A DNA stretch of 64,000 nucleotides from Spirochaetales bacterium (GTDB taxonomy: Bacteria; Spirochaetota; Spirochaetia; DSM-2461): NCBI GenBank assembly GCA_022360655.1, contig JAKSCK010000255.1, positions 62,001-126,000 of the forward strand, written 5' to 3'. The notes beneath the pieces were generated by a model. The model did no database searches and was not told where the DNA came from. It was given only the letters and a program-made list of their open reading frames with translations. The translations under genes and the position numbers were made by a program. Below are positions 26,419 through 35,626 of this stretch, one piece after another; the first letter of the stretch is position 1, and every line of letters begins with the position of its first letter.

Positions 26419-27411
26419 ATGTTTGCCACCTATCCCCAAAAACTTCATAAAGAGTCGCATGTTCGTGTCATTGCACCCTCTCGAAGCCTGGCCCTCCCAT
26501 GGATTACAGATTCGGTCAAATCCAATGCAACAAATCAATTGAATGAGATGGGGCTCCGAGTCACCGTCGCTCCTCATGCCTTAGAAAAGGATGCCTTTGA
26601 TTCCTCTTCTGTGAATAGTCGAAGAGAGGATTTGCATCAGGCCTTTAGGGATTCGGATGTCCAATTGGCTTTGACAGCCATTGGTGGATTCAATTCCAAC
26701 CAGCTTCTTCCCTCCCTGGATTGGGAACTCATGGCTGCACATCCCACCCTTCTCTGTGGATTCTCTGATATCACCGCCCTGGCCAATGCTCTTTGGGCAA
26801 AAACGGGATTGGTGACTTACTCTGGACCTCATTTCTCCAGTTTTGGCATGGAGCAAGGTTTGGAATACACCGTGGAGTACTTTCAAAAATGTTTGTTTGG
26901 AACGAGTTCATATGATGTTCAACCCGCCGAATATTGGAGTGATGATCTTTGGGCCCTCAAGCAGAATCAACGCCATTTTGAGAAGAATGAGGGATGGTGG
27001 GTGCTTCAAGAGGGAGAAGCGGAGGGGCGCATCATTGGTGGCAATCTCTGCACCTTGAATCTTCTCCAGGGCACTCCCTTTATGCCAAGCCTCAGCAATG
27101 CCCTGCTTTTTCTCGAAGATGATTATGAGGTGAATGCCGCAACTTTTGATCGGGATTTAACCTCACTCATCCAGCAAAAAGATTTTCACCTGGTGCAGGG
27201 AATTGTGATTGGACGATTCCAAAAAGCATCAAAAATCACCCGTGCGCTTCTTCAATCCATTGTGGACAGCAAAAAAGAACTGAGAGGACTCCCCATTCTT
27301 GCCAATGCTGATTTTGGCCATACCACCCCCATTTTTACGTTTCCCATTGGAGGATATGGTCAGATTCGTTGCAAAGAGACTGATTCACAAATCCGCATTA
27401 TGGAGCACTAA
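26419..27411 (+). CDS. S66-family LD-carboxypeptidase / MccF-like protein
   Basis: A 330-residue serine peptidase-like protein of family S66. It has the N-terminal RVIAPSRSLALPW segment, the nucleophile serine in LLCGFSDITALANAL, the glutamate in LLFLEDDYEVNAATFDRDL and the histidine in ADFGHTTPIFTFPIGG. Family members cut murein tetrapeptides at the L,D bond or inactivate microcin C-like compounds; the long family form here and ordinary surroundings do not decide between these. No signal peptide, so cytoplasmic. TTGAGA (26384-26389) and a weak TTTATG (26406-26411) precede the ATG, which has only GGTGAAGA upstream. Confidence 0.85.
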   Translation: MFATYPQKLHKESHVRVIAPSRSLALPWITDSVKSNATNQLNEMGLRVTVAPHALEKDAFDSSSVNSRREDLHQAFRDSDVQLALTAIGGFNSNQLLPSLDWELMAAHPTLLCGFSDITALANALWAKTGLVTYSGPHFSSFGMEQGLEYTVEYFQKCLFGTSSYDVQPAEYWSDDLWALKQNQRHFEKNEGWWVLQEGEAEGRIIGGNLCTLNLLQGTPFMPSLSNALLFLEDDYEVNAATFDRDLTSLIQQKDFHLVQGIVIGRFQKASKITRALLQSIVDSKKELRGLPILANADFGHTTPIFTFPIGGYGQIRCKETDSQIRIMEH

Positions 27412-27426
27412 AGAAAGGCAGATTTT

Positions 27427-27463
27427 GTACGATCCCCAGCTCCCCTGAGGGAGCTAGGGAAAA
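27427..27463. terminator. Hairpin between convergent MccF-like and transporter genes
   Basis: A 12-base stem (27433-27444 with 27449-27460, one A-C mismatch) with a CTGA loop. On the minus strand the stem is followed by TCGTACAAAA, reminiscent of the TCGATTTAC flank of the dispersed hairpins. It probably insulates the two convergent genes. Confidence 0.5.
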
Positions 27464-28960
27464 TCAGAACGGGCCAAAACCCACTTTAACGGCCAGGGCC
27501 AAGAAGCCAAGGGCAAAGGCCACCATCACCAACTGAGCCTTGATGCTCCAGCGCACCCAGGTGCCCCACCCCACGGTGGTGAAGCTCAATCCAATGAGAA
27601 GTAGCGCATTGGTGGGATAGAGAATGTTGCTAAATCCATCGCCCAAACTGAAGGCAAACACTGCCGTTTGCCGGGTGAGACCCGCCATTTCTGCCAATGG
27701 AATGAGAATGGGCATCATCAGAAAGGCTTTCGCCGAGGCACTGGATACAAAGAAATTCATTCCGAGGGTGACCAGCCACACCAAAAAGGCCGCAGTATAA
27801 GGTCCAGCCTCCATCAACTGCTCACCAGCTTGATACAGGATGGTGTCCATCACTTTTCCACGGGTCATCACCAAAGGAACCGCCATGGCCATCACAATCA
27901 AAAGCAAGCCTGGAAGTATATCCAACATTCCTCGAAAAAAGGTCTTGGCCAATGCGGCTCCTCTCAAGCCAGCACGATGTCCCGCTCCAAGTCCTCCAGC
28001 AAGAAAAACCAATGCCAAAAGGGGAAAGGATAAATCAGAGGCAGAAGGCCATAATCCTGTCGCGGTCAATGTGGACGCACCCAGCATCAAAACCACGCCA
28101 ACCACCATGGAAATTCCAAACCAGCGTATGGCCTTCCCCATGGCTGGAGTCATGGCTTCATCCCGACCGGCCATAATGCTTTTGGCATTAAACTGCTCCC
28201 GTAAGGCTGAATCAGCTCGATAGCTCAGCGATTTTTCTGGATTCTTTTCAATGCGTTTTCCGTAGAGAGCTGTGGCCCCAAAGGCCACCACATAGGCCAC
28301 AAGAAGGAAAAGTATTCGGAGCCAAGCCCCTGAATTGACGGGAAGCTCTGCCACTTTTTGAGGCACCTGAACCGTGAAGGGATTGGTTACCGCAGCGGCA
28401 AAGCCAAAGCCCATGGCCAACAGACTCATGCCCAGTCCCACCAATGAATCCCATCCCAGGGCAATGGCCAAGGGGACAACAAACACCACAATGGGAAGTA
28501 AACCTTCATAGAGTCCCACAAATGAGGAGAGCACCATAATACCGGCAATCACAAGAGCCATCAGATGATACTTTCGGTGGCTAAAGCGTTCCACTGCACG
28601 AACAAGGACAGCTTCCATAACACCCACTTTTTCAATGATGGTGAAGGATCCTCCCACAAAAAAAAGGAAGGCTCCAATCACAGCCACTGTCAGGGCATTA
28701 TCCCCCCAAAAGACCTCAATAGGGGCCGTAAACCAACGCCAGATGGGTTGAGATTGGCGCACCATGGAGGCATCCTGCGCATCAAGATATTGAAAGGAAC
28801 CTTGCACCACACTGGTTCTTCCATCCATGAGAACCCGCTCATATTCACCTGGTGCTAATGTACGAGTGAGAATTCCAGAAACAAGAATAAGAGCCAGCAA
28901 AATCCCACCAGCAAGGGCAAAGGCTCTCAAACCAATTTTGATACTGCTTTGTTGACTCAT
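27464..28960 (-). CDS. YfcC/DcuC-family (ArcD-like) membrane transporter
   Basis: A 498-residue inner-membrane carrier with about 12 helices, of the C4-dicarboxylate/basic amino acid antiporter superfamily (PF03606). Typical passages are FVGGSFTIIEKVGVMEAVL, GFGFAAAVTNPFTVQVPQ, SSASAKAFLMMPILIPLAEMAG and FSLGDGFSNILYPTNALLLIGL. Substrate cannot be read from sequence; the coupled M20 peptidase suggests an amino acid, dipeptide or N-acyl amino acid. ATG 28960 overlaps the peptidase stop (ATGA). A longer frame to 29011 is a read-through of the peptidase end. Confidence 0.85.
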   Translation of the reverse strand: MSQQSSIKIGLRAFALAGGILLALILVSGILTRTLAPGEYERVLMDGRTSVVQGSFQYLDAQDASMVRQSQPIWRWFTAPIEVFWGDNALTVAVIGAFLFFVGGSFTIIEKVGVMEAVLVRAVERFSHRKYHLMALVIAGIMVLSSFVGLYEGLLPIVVFVVPLAIALGWDSLVGLGMSLLAMGFGFAAAVTNPFTVQVPQKVAELPVNSGAWLRILFLLVAYVVAFGATALYGKRIEKNPEKSLSYRADSALREQFNAKSIMAGRDEAMTPAMGKAIRWFGISMVVGVVLMLGASTLTATGLWPSASDLSFPLLALVFLAGGLGAGHRAGLRGAALAKTFFRGMLDILPGLLLIVMAMAVPLVMTRGKVMDTILYQAGEQLMEAGPYTAAFLVWLVTLGMNFFVSSASAKAFLMMPILIPLAEMAGLTRQTAVFAFSLGDGFSNILYPTNALLLIGLSFTTVGWGTWVRWSIKAQLVMVAFALGFLALAVKVGFGPF

Positions 28961-30297
28961 CCCTTTTGACCTTCCAGAACCTGAGTAAGAAAAGACACGC
29001 CACGTTCCCATGCTTCCAAAGAAATGGATTCATCTTCCGAATGAACAGCCTGAGATTCCCGAGCCGTCACGTCCATCGGAATGAAGCGATAAATGGCATC
29101 ACAAACATCACGATACCAGCGAGAATCTGTTGTGGCTGTCATAAGATAGGGTGCGACAACGGCTTGAGGCCATGTTTGACGAACAGCAGATTTGAGAAAG
29201 TCCCAGTCAGGACCTTCGATGGGGCTGGCCGGCACGGGTTCAAAGGCTGATCCCTCCACCACCTCAACAGAAACATCCCCATCCACTGCCTGATGAATGA
29301 TGTTCCGCACTCGGGCCATGGATGAAGCAATGCTTTCCCCAGGAAGGATGCGAAGGTTAATCTGAGCCTGAGCCTCATTGGGAAGAACATTATCACGTTC
29401 CCCTCCCCTCACCACCGTCATGGCCAAGGTGGTGCGAACCAATGAGGCCATGGAAGAGCGAGCTCCCAGTTGAGAAAGAATCAAAGGTTTGAAGAGTCGT
29501 GGATGGGAGAGAAGAAAGCCCTTAAATCCTCCCGCTGCTCGCCCCAATGCAGAAAGCATGGCTTGAGGGATTTCTGAAAGGGCCAGAGGAAAAGGATGAG
29601 CTTCCAAGGCTGCAAGGGCGGTAGAAAGCCTGCCGATTGCGGTGTGTTTTGGGGGGGCGGAAGCATGACCACTCATTCCCTGAGCCCGGAGACAGAGAGT
29701 GAGATACCCCTTTTCTGCAGCACCGATTAAGGCCACAGGTCCGGAAACAAAGGACTTGAGCTGATTGGTGGCAACAGCTCCACCTTCATCTAAGGCATAG
29801 GCAAATCGGATTCCCCGCTTTGCAAACAAAGCCGCAATCCGAGCAGCCCCTCGCTGTCCAGTGGTTTCTTCATCCCCACCAAAAGCAAGATACACCGTTC
29901 GATGAGGACGCTTGCCTTGAGAAGCCAAACTCTCAGCCGCTTCCATCCACGCTGCCAGCATTCCCTTATCATCAAGAGTTCCCCGGCCATAGATTCGCCC
30001 ATCCACAATCTCTCCAGAAAAGGGTGGACGTTGCCATTTCTCAGAATCACCAGGGGGAACCACATCATAATGGGCCATTCCGAGAATGGGGGACAGATGA
30101 GACTCCGTCCCTTCCCAACGGAACACAATCCCTCGATCTCCCACAAGTTCCCGTTCCATGGCCTGATGAGCCGCAGGATAGAGTTCTTCAAGAAGAGATG
30201 GGATTCTATCAAAAGCCGTGGAATCTTCCTCCGAAGGATCATAGGAGGAAACAGTTTGAACACGAATCAGTTCAGAAAAACGTTCAGCGCTGGTCAT
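28957..30297 (-). CDS. M20-family metallopeptidase, carboxypeptidase S/PM20D1-like
   Basis: A 446-residue di-zinc hydrolase. Metal ligands are visible in GMAHYDVVPPGD (His, Asp), GRGTLDDKG (bridging Asp), GGDEETTGQRGA (catalytic Glu and metal Glu) and the C-terminal SQAVHSEDE. The TTDSRWYRDVCDAIYRFIPM stretch is typical of the CPS1/PM20D1 branch, which cleaves dipeptides or N-acyl amino acids. It lacks a signal peptide. ATG 30297 is preferred; TATACT ends eight bases before it, so the mRNA may be nearly leaderless. It is translationally coupled to the downstream transporter. Confidence 0.88.
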   Translation of the reverse strand: MTSAERFSELIRVQTVSSYDPSEEDSTAFDRIPSLLEELYPAAHQAMERELVGDRGIVFRWEGTESHLSPILGMAHYDVVPPGDSEKWQRPPFSGEIVDGRIYGRGTLDDKGMLAAWMEAAESLASQGKRPHRTVYLAFGGDEETTGQRGAARIAALFAKRGIRFAYALDEGGAVATNQLKSFVSGPVALIGAAEKGYLTLCLRAQGMSGHASAPPKHTAIGRLSTALAALEAHPFPLALSEIPQAMLSALGRAAGGFKGFLLSHPRLFKPLILSQLGARSSMASLVRTTLAMTVVRGGERDNVLPNEAQAQINLRILPGESIASSMARVRNIIHQAVDGDVSVEVVEGSAFEPVPASPIEGPDWDFLKSAVRQTWPQAVVAPYLMTATTDSRWYRDVCDAIYRFIPMDVTARESQAVHSEDESISLEAWERGVSFLTQVLEGQKG

Positions 30298-30340
30298 AAC
30301 CCATGAGTATACACGAGGTTCAAGAACTCGTGGAAAAAGG

Positions 30341-31804
30341 CTAATGATGCAACGCTCCACTCTCTTCTTGTTCTTCATCGCGAAGAATGGAATATATAAT
30401 CTTATCCCCATCCCCCACTTGGGAAGGTAAGGGAGAGGGGCGAAGATGACGCCAATCATCGGCCATGGCAGGCTGTCGCCCAGGAGACCAGGCATGGGCC
30501 ACAGTGGGGTGAACATCTTGAGTGGGACGAATCCGATAATCCCCTGGGATTTTCCGTCGGTAAGCCAACAAACGAATCACTGGATACTGATTGGCCCCTG
30601 GCAATGAAAGTCCCTGCGCGCGTTCCCGAGTTCGCTCCCGAGAAAATCCTGCGAGTGCCCAATCAAGTGCAGTCCGTCCCCCCTCATCTCGTTGCGCCTG
30701 AGGTTGATTACCATCAAGGAGAGGAAGCAGCAGCTGAAGAGAAGCCAAATCACCATACCATGCGGCCAGCATCAGAAGGCTCATCCCTGATTCATCTTCA
30801 ACCTGGGGGGTTACACCACCTTCTATCAGCACACGCAGCATCTGTGGATTCCCCCACATCAATGCATAGGTGAGCGGCGACACGGCCATTTCAAAAGTGC
30901 CATTGGCTCCACCATCTTCTTGAAGAAAACGCTTCACCACGTCGATATGGTTTCCCGCCCCTGCATACGCCAAAGCGGTTCGTCCTTCATCATCCCTTCG
31001 TGCAGGATTCTCCCCACGTCGAAGCATCAAACCCACTCCAGCCACATCCCCTTGATACGCTGCAACCATCAAAGGAGTCACATCACCTTCACCAAACCCC
31101 GCATAACCAGAATCATATAAACGGTTGATTCCAATCCAATCCCCTTCTAGAGTCATTTCCAGCATGGAGCGATCTTGCTCTGACATTCGACGAGCAAAAG
31201 AGGGATTGGAACCATTTTCCATCGCACGCCCCAAGCTCCGCCATAATCGGGCATCCACATCCACCTTAAGGGCAGGAAGAGCTAAAGGATCCAAGCCCTG
31301 ATAATCAGGATTCCCCAAAAGCAAGGGTGAAGCACCAGCCTTTAACAAAATACGTGCCATTTCATAATCGCCTGTTTCTAAGGCCACAGAAAAAGGAGAA
31401 ATGGATTGAGATCGCCCTGTCTTTTCCAGAAGAACATCGGCCACAAGGTTGGGGTCGGCTCCACGGAACAAAAGGAGAGATACAAAAGCCCGATCTCCCC
31501 GCTCCACTGCCATCACCAAAGGGGTGCTTCCATCTCTTCCCGGCAAATTGGGTGAAGCACCTGCAGCAAGAAGACGCTGTGCCAGTTCATACTCCGAATT
31601 CTTCACAGCAATGGGTAAAGGACGCTCACCCCGTGAATCCGTATCATCCGGCCGGGAACCTCGGAGTAAGAAGTCTTCCACAAGAGAAGCATTTCCTTGT
31701 TCCACAGCCATGGTGAACTCATCCACACTCGGGGGACGCTGAGCCCCAAGAGGCATCAAGACCAAAAAAGCAAAGAGTAATATTGGGAAGAATCGAATGC
31801 TCAT
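30341..31804 (-). CDS. Exported ankyrin-repeat protein
   Basis: A 487-residue protein with an N-terminal signal (RFFPILLFAFLVLMPLGAQ) and about nine ankyrin repeats, for example RDGSTPLVMAVERGDRAFVSLLLFRGADPN and EGRTALAYAGAGNHIDVVKRFLQEDGG. The C-terminal 80 residues are not repeat-like and contain a positively charged segment. It is probably periplasmic; a partner is not known. ATG 31804 begins the signal peptide; two other ATG codons (31810, 31813) lie just upstream. A -10-like GATAAT ends seven bases before it. The gene is divergent from galM, 47 bases away. Confidence 0.8.
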   Translation of the reverse strand: MSIRFFPILLFAFLVLMPLGAQRPPSVDEFTMAVEQGNASLVEDFLLRGSRPDDTDSRGERPLPIAVKNSEYELAQRLLAAGASPNLPGRDGSTPLVMAVERGDRAFVSLLLFRGADPNLVADVLLEKTGRSQSISPFSVALETGDYEMARILLKAGASPLLLGNPDYQGLDPLALPALKVDVDARLWRSLGRAMENGSNPSFARRMSEQDRSMLEMTLEGDWIGINRLYDSGYAGFGEGDVTPLMVAAYQGDVAGVGLMLRRGENPARRDDEGRTALAYAGAGNHIDVVKRFLQEDGGANGTFEMAVSPLTYALMWGNPQMLRVLIEGGVTPQVEDESGMSLLMLAAWYGDLASLQLLLPLLDGNQPQAQRDEGGRTALDWALAGFSRERTRERAQGLSLPGANQYPVIRLLAYRRKIPGDYRIRPTQDVHPTVAHAWSPGRQPAMADDWRHLRPSPLPSQVGDGDKIIYSILRDEEQEESGALHH

Positions 31805-31811
31805 CCTCATC

Positions 31812-31845
31812 ATTATCGGACAAAGGCGGAATAACCCCCTATAAT
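31812..31845. promoter_or_regulatory. Overlapping divergent promoters, ankyrin gene and galM
   Basis: For galM, CGGACA (31817-31822) and TATAAT (31840-31845) are 17 bases apart and the -10 ends six bases before ATG 31852. For the ankyrin gene, GATAAT runs 31817-31812 on the minus strand. The two core promoters share base 31817, so only one polymerase could bind at a time. Confidence 0.6.
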
Positions 31846-31851
31846 TCCCCC

Positions 31852-32868
31852 ATGGTGATTCAGAAAAAATCCTTTGGAAAAAGCCCCGATGGCCAAGCGG
31901 CCACAATATGGGTGATTGAAAACAGCCAGGGCGCACAACTCGGACTCACAGATTGGGGTGCCACCACCGCCTTCTACCACCTTCCAGACGGGGGAGGAAG
32001 AACTGTTAATGTTCTACTTGGTTATCCAGATGCCTCCGGCTTCACCAATGCACGAGGCTATCAAGGAGCCACTTGTGGACGCTTTGCCAACCGCATTGCC
32101 CTTGGGCGCTTTCACTTAGAGGGCCATGATTATGAGTTGGCTTGCAACAATGAGCCCAACCATCTTCATGGTGGAGACTGGGGACTGAACCGACGCATTT
32201 GGCAAGCAGAACCCTACACCGAAGGGAATCGAAGCGGCGTCGTCTTCACCACCACCAGTCCAGATGGGGAAGAAGGATACCCTGGAACACTCCAGGTACG
32301 GGCCGATTATGCCTTGGATGAAGAGGGAAGCATCTTCATGGATTTCCAGGCCCAAACCAATAAAGCCACCCCTGTGAATCTCACCAACCATGCCTACTGG
32401 AATCTGGCCGGAACTGGCACCATATTAAACCATCAGGTGAAATTTCATGCCTCCCGCTATCTTCCTGTGGATGACACAGCCATCCCTACAGGAGAACAGG
32501 CTTCCGTTGAGGGCGGCCCCTTTGACTTCCGCCAGGCCAAGTCCATCGGCCAAGATATTCAGTCCGCTCCCGGCGGCGGTTATGACCACTGCATCATCAT
32601 TGATGGTGAGGCTGGAGAACTTCGCCCAGCCGTGGAAGTGTTTGAACCCCAGAGTGGGCGTCGTATGATTCTCAAAACAGACCGTCCAGGAGTTCAGTTC
32701 TATTCAGGAAATTTCCTTGATGGCAATCCCTTTGAAAAACACGCGGGATTCTGTCTGGAACCTGAGGACTTCCCCGATGCACCCAACCAACCCAGCTTCC
32801 CCTCCACAATACTCCAACCAGGAGAACGGTATCATCATCGCTCCATTTGGGAGTTTCCCCAGGATTAA
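31852..32868 (+). CDS. galM: Aldose 1-epimerase (galactose mutarotase)
   Basis: A 338-residue mutarotase interconverting alpha and beta anomers of hexoses. Conserved elements are TCGRFANRIALGRFHLEGHDYEL, NEPNHLHGGDWGLNRRIW (catalytic-site His region), NLTNHAYWNLAG (second catalytic His) and the glutamate in GFCLEPEDFPDAPNQPSFP. ATG 31852 has no ribosome-binding site but a near-consensus promoter ending six bases before it. A longer frame to 31783 would cross that promoter. No other sugar genes are adjacent. Two TCGAT-flanked hairpins follow the stop. Confidence 0.93.
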   Translation: MVIQKKSFGKSPDGQAATIWVIENSQGAQLGLTDWGATTAFYHLPDGGGRTVNVLLGYPDASGFTNARGYQGATCGRFANRIALGRFHLEGHDYELACNNEPNHLHGGDWGLNRRIWQAEPYTEGNRSGVVFTTTSPDGEEGYPGTLQVRADYALDEEGSIFMDFQAQTNKATPVNLTNHAYWNLAGTGTILNHQVKFHASRYLPVDDTAIPTGEQASVEGGPFDFRQAKSIGQDIQSAPGGGYDHCIIIDGEAGELRPAVEVFEPQSGRRMILKTDRPGVQFYSGNFLDGNPFEKHAGFCLEPEDFPDAPNQPSFPSTILQPGERYHHRSIWEFPQD

Positions 32869-32870
32869 TC

Positions 32871-32905
32871 AAATCGACCCCTCCGACGAGGCACGCCGGA
32901 GGGGT
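32871..32905 (-). repeat. Intergenic hairpin with TCGATTT flank (copy 4)
   Basis: ACCCCTCCG and CGGAGGGGT form a nine-base stem (32877-32885 with 32897-32905), preceded by AAATCG. Read on the minus strand this is stem then CGATTT, the same arrangement as the other copies. Confidence 0.75.
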
Positions 32906-32924
32906 GGAAGATCCATCCGAAACC

Positions 32925-32952
32925 ACCACCTCGCAAGAGGTGGTCGATTTAC
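32925..32952 (+). repeat. Intergenic hairpin with TCGATTTA flank (copy 5)
   Basis: ACCACCTC and GAGGTGGT form an eight-base perfect stem around GCAA, followed by CGATTTAC (TCGATTTAC counting the last stem base). The TTA in the flank is the TAA stop of the minus-strand phoR gene. Confidence 0.78.
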
Positions 32953-34709
32953 AAAGAAGACAGGGACACATCATCGGGAAAGGCAATCCGAAAAGCACAA
33001 CCCTCACCAGGAGAACTTTCCAGCCATGCCCGTCCCTCATGTTTGAGGGCAATGTGCTTCACAATGGCCAAGCCCAGGCCCGTCCCCCCCATTTCTCGGC
33101 TCCGGGCCTTGTCTAAACGGTGGAAACGCTCAAACACCCGAGCCTGATCTTCCTCAGGAATGCCAGGTCCATCATCCACAACGGAAACCACCACATCCTT
33201 TCCTTGACGTTGGGCCTCCAGACTCACATGGGCCCCCTCTGGACTGTACTTCACAGCATTATCCAGAAGATTCACCACGGCCTGCTCTGCCAAAATAGGA
33301 TAAACATGGCATTCCAAATCCTCTGGTGCATGCATGGTGATGTGGATGCTGCGAGACTCCGCCTTGGGAGCACAGGTATCCAAGGCTCCCTGAAGAAGCT
33401 GCAGAACAGGTATTGGTTCCATGGGGAGCACACTCATGCCTTCCTCTAAACGAGAAAGGGTCATCAGATCTGCAATGATGGCTTCTAAACGCACCGTTTG
33501 CCGATGAATAATCTCTAAAAACCCCTGACGACGCTCCGCATCCAAATCCTGGGCTTGAAGCAAGGTTTCCACAAATCCAAGAATGGACGTGATGGGGGTT
33601 CGCAGCTCATGAGAAACATTGGCCACAAAATCTTTTCGTACCATTTCTAGATGGGTGATGCGGGTGACATCATTCATCACCAATAGACAGCCCGCTTGAA
33701 TCAGAGAGGCATAGACCTGGAAATAGGAATCGCCCTCCTCTCCTTCCAAACGAACAAGGCCATCAACGGTGGGTTCCTGGGTGACAAAAATGGTGCGGGC
33801 CAATTCCAAAAGCTCCTGACTTTCAAAAAGTTCCAGAAGTCCCATGCCCCGGCATTCTTGGGCCGAATGTCCAGCCAAGATTGTGGCTGCTGGATTGATT
33901 TCCCGCACTTCTAAGGCCACATCTAAGAGCACCACCGGGGCCATCATCCCTTCCAACATGGACTGCAATTCTTCCCGGCGAATCTCCAAATCATCAATGG
34001 TGTCACGAAGGTGATTCCCCATGCGATTGAAGGCATCTGTGAGTTCCCTGGCCTCCCGGGAACCTAAAAGATTTAATCGCCGAGAAAAATCACCTTGAGC
34101 ATAGCGTTCCGCTGCTGATTGCACCGCTTTGAACAATTGCCCGATTCGCTGCGCAGCCAAAAGACTCGCAAAGACTGATGCGATGATGAGCAAAAGGGCA
34201 AAAATGATGAGGGTGCGAATGGTATCAGCCAACCCTGCATGAAATCCCTTCACCGTTCTTGCTACGCGAAAAAAAAGACCATGAACCTCATCAAAAATAG
34301 CAGCATAGATGAGGGCCTCCCCTCCCAGGGTATCACTCCGGCGGATACTGGCCCCATGTCCCTCATCTAAGGCCTGAAGAATCTCTGGACGGTCATCATG
34401 AAGTTCCATGACTTGTGCATCTTCATGCGTATCAGCAAGAACCACCCCTTGAAGATTGATAATGGTGAGTCGGTATCCCCGAGAGGACGGTAAACTGTTC
34501 ACAAATTCCTGGGCGGGCTGAGACTCCGTTCCCCCTGGATAAAGAGCTGCTAAGGTCTGAGCCAGTTCCCATTGCCTCAGCTTGGCATCCCCTTCTGCAT
34601 AAGACCGAAGAGAACGGATACCAAACATTCCTGTGGCAATGATGGTAAAACCCAAGAGAAAGATGAGCAGGATGAAGAGCTGAAAGAAGATGGAACGCTT
34701 TTTCACCAA
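32949..34709 (-). CDS. phoR: PhoR-like sensor histidine kinase
   Basis: A 586-residue kinase with transmembrane helices at about 8-30 and 165-187 around a periplasmic sensor, then HAMP (about 188-240), a PAS-like domain (about 245-355), HisKA with His367 in NVSHELRTP, and the HATPase domain (NLLDNAVKYSPEG, VDDGPGIPEED, GGTGLGLAIVKH). The periplasm-HAMP-PAS layout is that of PhoR, which signals phosphate limitation. It directly follows phoB; starts TTG 34709 and GTG 34706 are both possible, with GAGGGG upstream. No pst or phoU genes lie nearby. Confidence 0.85.
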   Translation of the reverse strand: MVKKRSIFFQLFILLIFLLGFTIIATGMFGIRSLRSYAEGDAKLRQWELAQTLAALYPGGTESQPAQEFVNSLPSSRGYRLTIINLQGVVLADTHEDAQVMELHDDRPEILQALDEGHGASIRRSDTLGGEALIYAAIFDEVHGLFFRVARTVKGFHAGLADTIRTLIIFALLLIIASVFASLLAAQRIGQLFKAVQSAAERYAQGDFSRRLNLLGSREARELTDAFNRMGNHLRDTIDDLEIRREELQSMLEGMMAPVVLLDVALEVREINPAATILAGHSAQECRGMGLLELFESQELLELARTIFVTQEPTVDGLVRLEGEEGDSYFQVYASLIQAGCLLVMNDVTRITHLEMVRKDFVANVSHELRTPITSILGFVETLLQAQDLDAERRQGFLEIIHRQTVRLEAIIADLMTLSRLEEGMSVLPMEPIPVLQLLQGALDTCAPKAESRSIHITMHAPEDLECHVYPILAEQAVVNLLDNAVKYSPEGAHVSLEAQRQGKDVVVSVVDDGPGIPEEDQARVFERFHRLDKARSREMGGTGLGLAIVKHIALKHEGRAWLESSPGEGCAFRIAFPDDVSLSSL

Positions 34710-35405
34710 CTATTCCCCTCGCATCCGGTAGCCAACACCCCGAACGGTTTCTACAAATTCACCTCGTTCTCCAAGCTTCTTACGAATCCCGAGAATCTGA
34801 ACATCCACGGATCGAGCGGTCACGGGGTAATCCTCCCCTTTCACTGCATCAATGATTTGGTTCCGAGAAAACACCCAGCCAGGATTTTCCACAAGAAAAC
34901 GAAGAATGGAAAACTCCGTTGCGGAAAACACCACAGGTTGCCCATCCACCCGAATCTCATGCCGGGCAGAATCAATCCCAATACCATGGATTTCCACAAC
35001 ACGATGAGAAGAAGTCTCCTGGGCAGGACCGATACGCCGAAGAGCGGCCTTCACCCGGGCCACCAACACACGAGGACTAAAGGGCTTGGTGATGTAATCA
35101 TCTGCACCTGAATCAAAACCAATGACTTGGTCATCTTCCTCAGCTCGAGCTGTGAGCATGAGGACGGGAATCCCTCGGGTTTGTTGATCCGCTTTTAATT
35201 GCCGACAAACCTGCAATCCATCCATTCCTGGCAGCATCAAATCCAACAGAATCAAATCCGGATGATGAGAACGGGCAATGTCCAAACCAGCTTCCCCATC
35301 GGCGGCCTTTATCACCTCGTAACCACTCATCTCAAGATTGAAAGAAACCAACTCCCGAATATCAGCCTCATCTTCTACAATGAGGAGTTTCTCTTTCCTT
35401 TCCAC
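34710..35405 (-). CDS. phoB: PhoB-like response regulator
   Basis: A 231-residue OmpR-family regulator: a receiver with acidic pocket VEDEADIRE, phospho-acceptor Asp in ILLDLMLPGMDG, LTARAEEDD and KPFSP, and a winged helix (FSATEFSILRFLVENPGWVFSRNQIIDAV, VRGVGYRMRG). The start is GTG 35405 with GGGAGG eight bases upstream. An 11-base-periodic repeat resembling PHO boxes lies about 50 bases before it, indicating autoregulation. It is the first gene of the phoBR operon. Confidence 0.88.
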   Translation of the reverse strand: MERKEKLLIVEDEADIRELVSFNLEMSGYEVIKAADGEAGLDIARSHHPDLILLDLMLPGMDGLQVCRQLKADQQTRGIPVLMLTARAEEDDQVIGFDSGADDYITKPFSPRVLVARVKAALRRIGPAQETSSHRVVEIHGIGIDSARHEIRVDGQPVVFSATEFSILRFLVENPGWVFSRNQIIDAVKGEDYPVTARSVDVQILGIRKKLGERGEFVETVRGVGYRMRGE

Positions 35406-35451
35406 CCGGGCCTCCCATTCCAGAAAATTTGTGAGGGGAATATCAGGAAAA

Positions 35452-35479
35452 GATTAACCCTCTGTTAGATTTCCGTTAA
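35452..35479 (-). promoter_or_regulatory. PHO-box-like triple direct repeat
   Basis: On the minus strand TTAACG, CTAACA and TTAATC occur in a row, each separated by five bases, giving exact 11-base spacing. This is like the TTAACA-type repeats bound by PhoP of Bacillus and the 11-bp-periodic PHO boxes bound by PhoB. It lies about 50 bases upstream of the phoB start. Confidence 0.6.
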
Positions 35480-35626
35480 GATCCCAACACATCAGTCCCA
35501 ACATTCCCCATCTTCCAATCTCCAGGGGCAGTGGTTTTCTTTCATTAAAATTTCCCTGGAAAGATTTCCCTTGAGGCAAAACCAAACTTTATCAACTTCC
35601 CCTCCTTTTCCTCCGATAAGCGGATT

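Noticed and set aside
28957-30516. Long N-terminal extension of the M20 peptidase
   Set aside because: The extra 73 residues are antisense to the ankyrin gene end and precede the normal family start.
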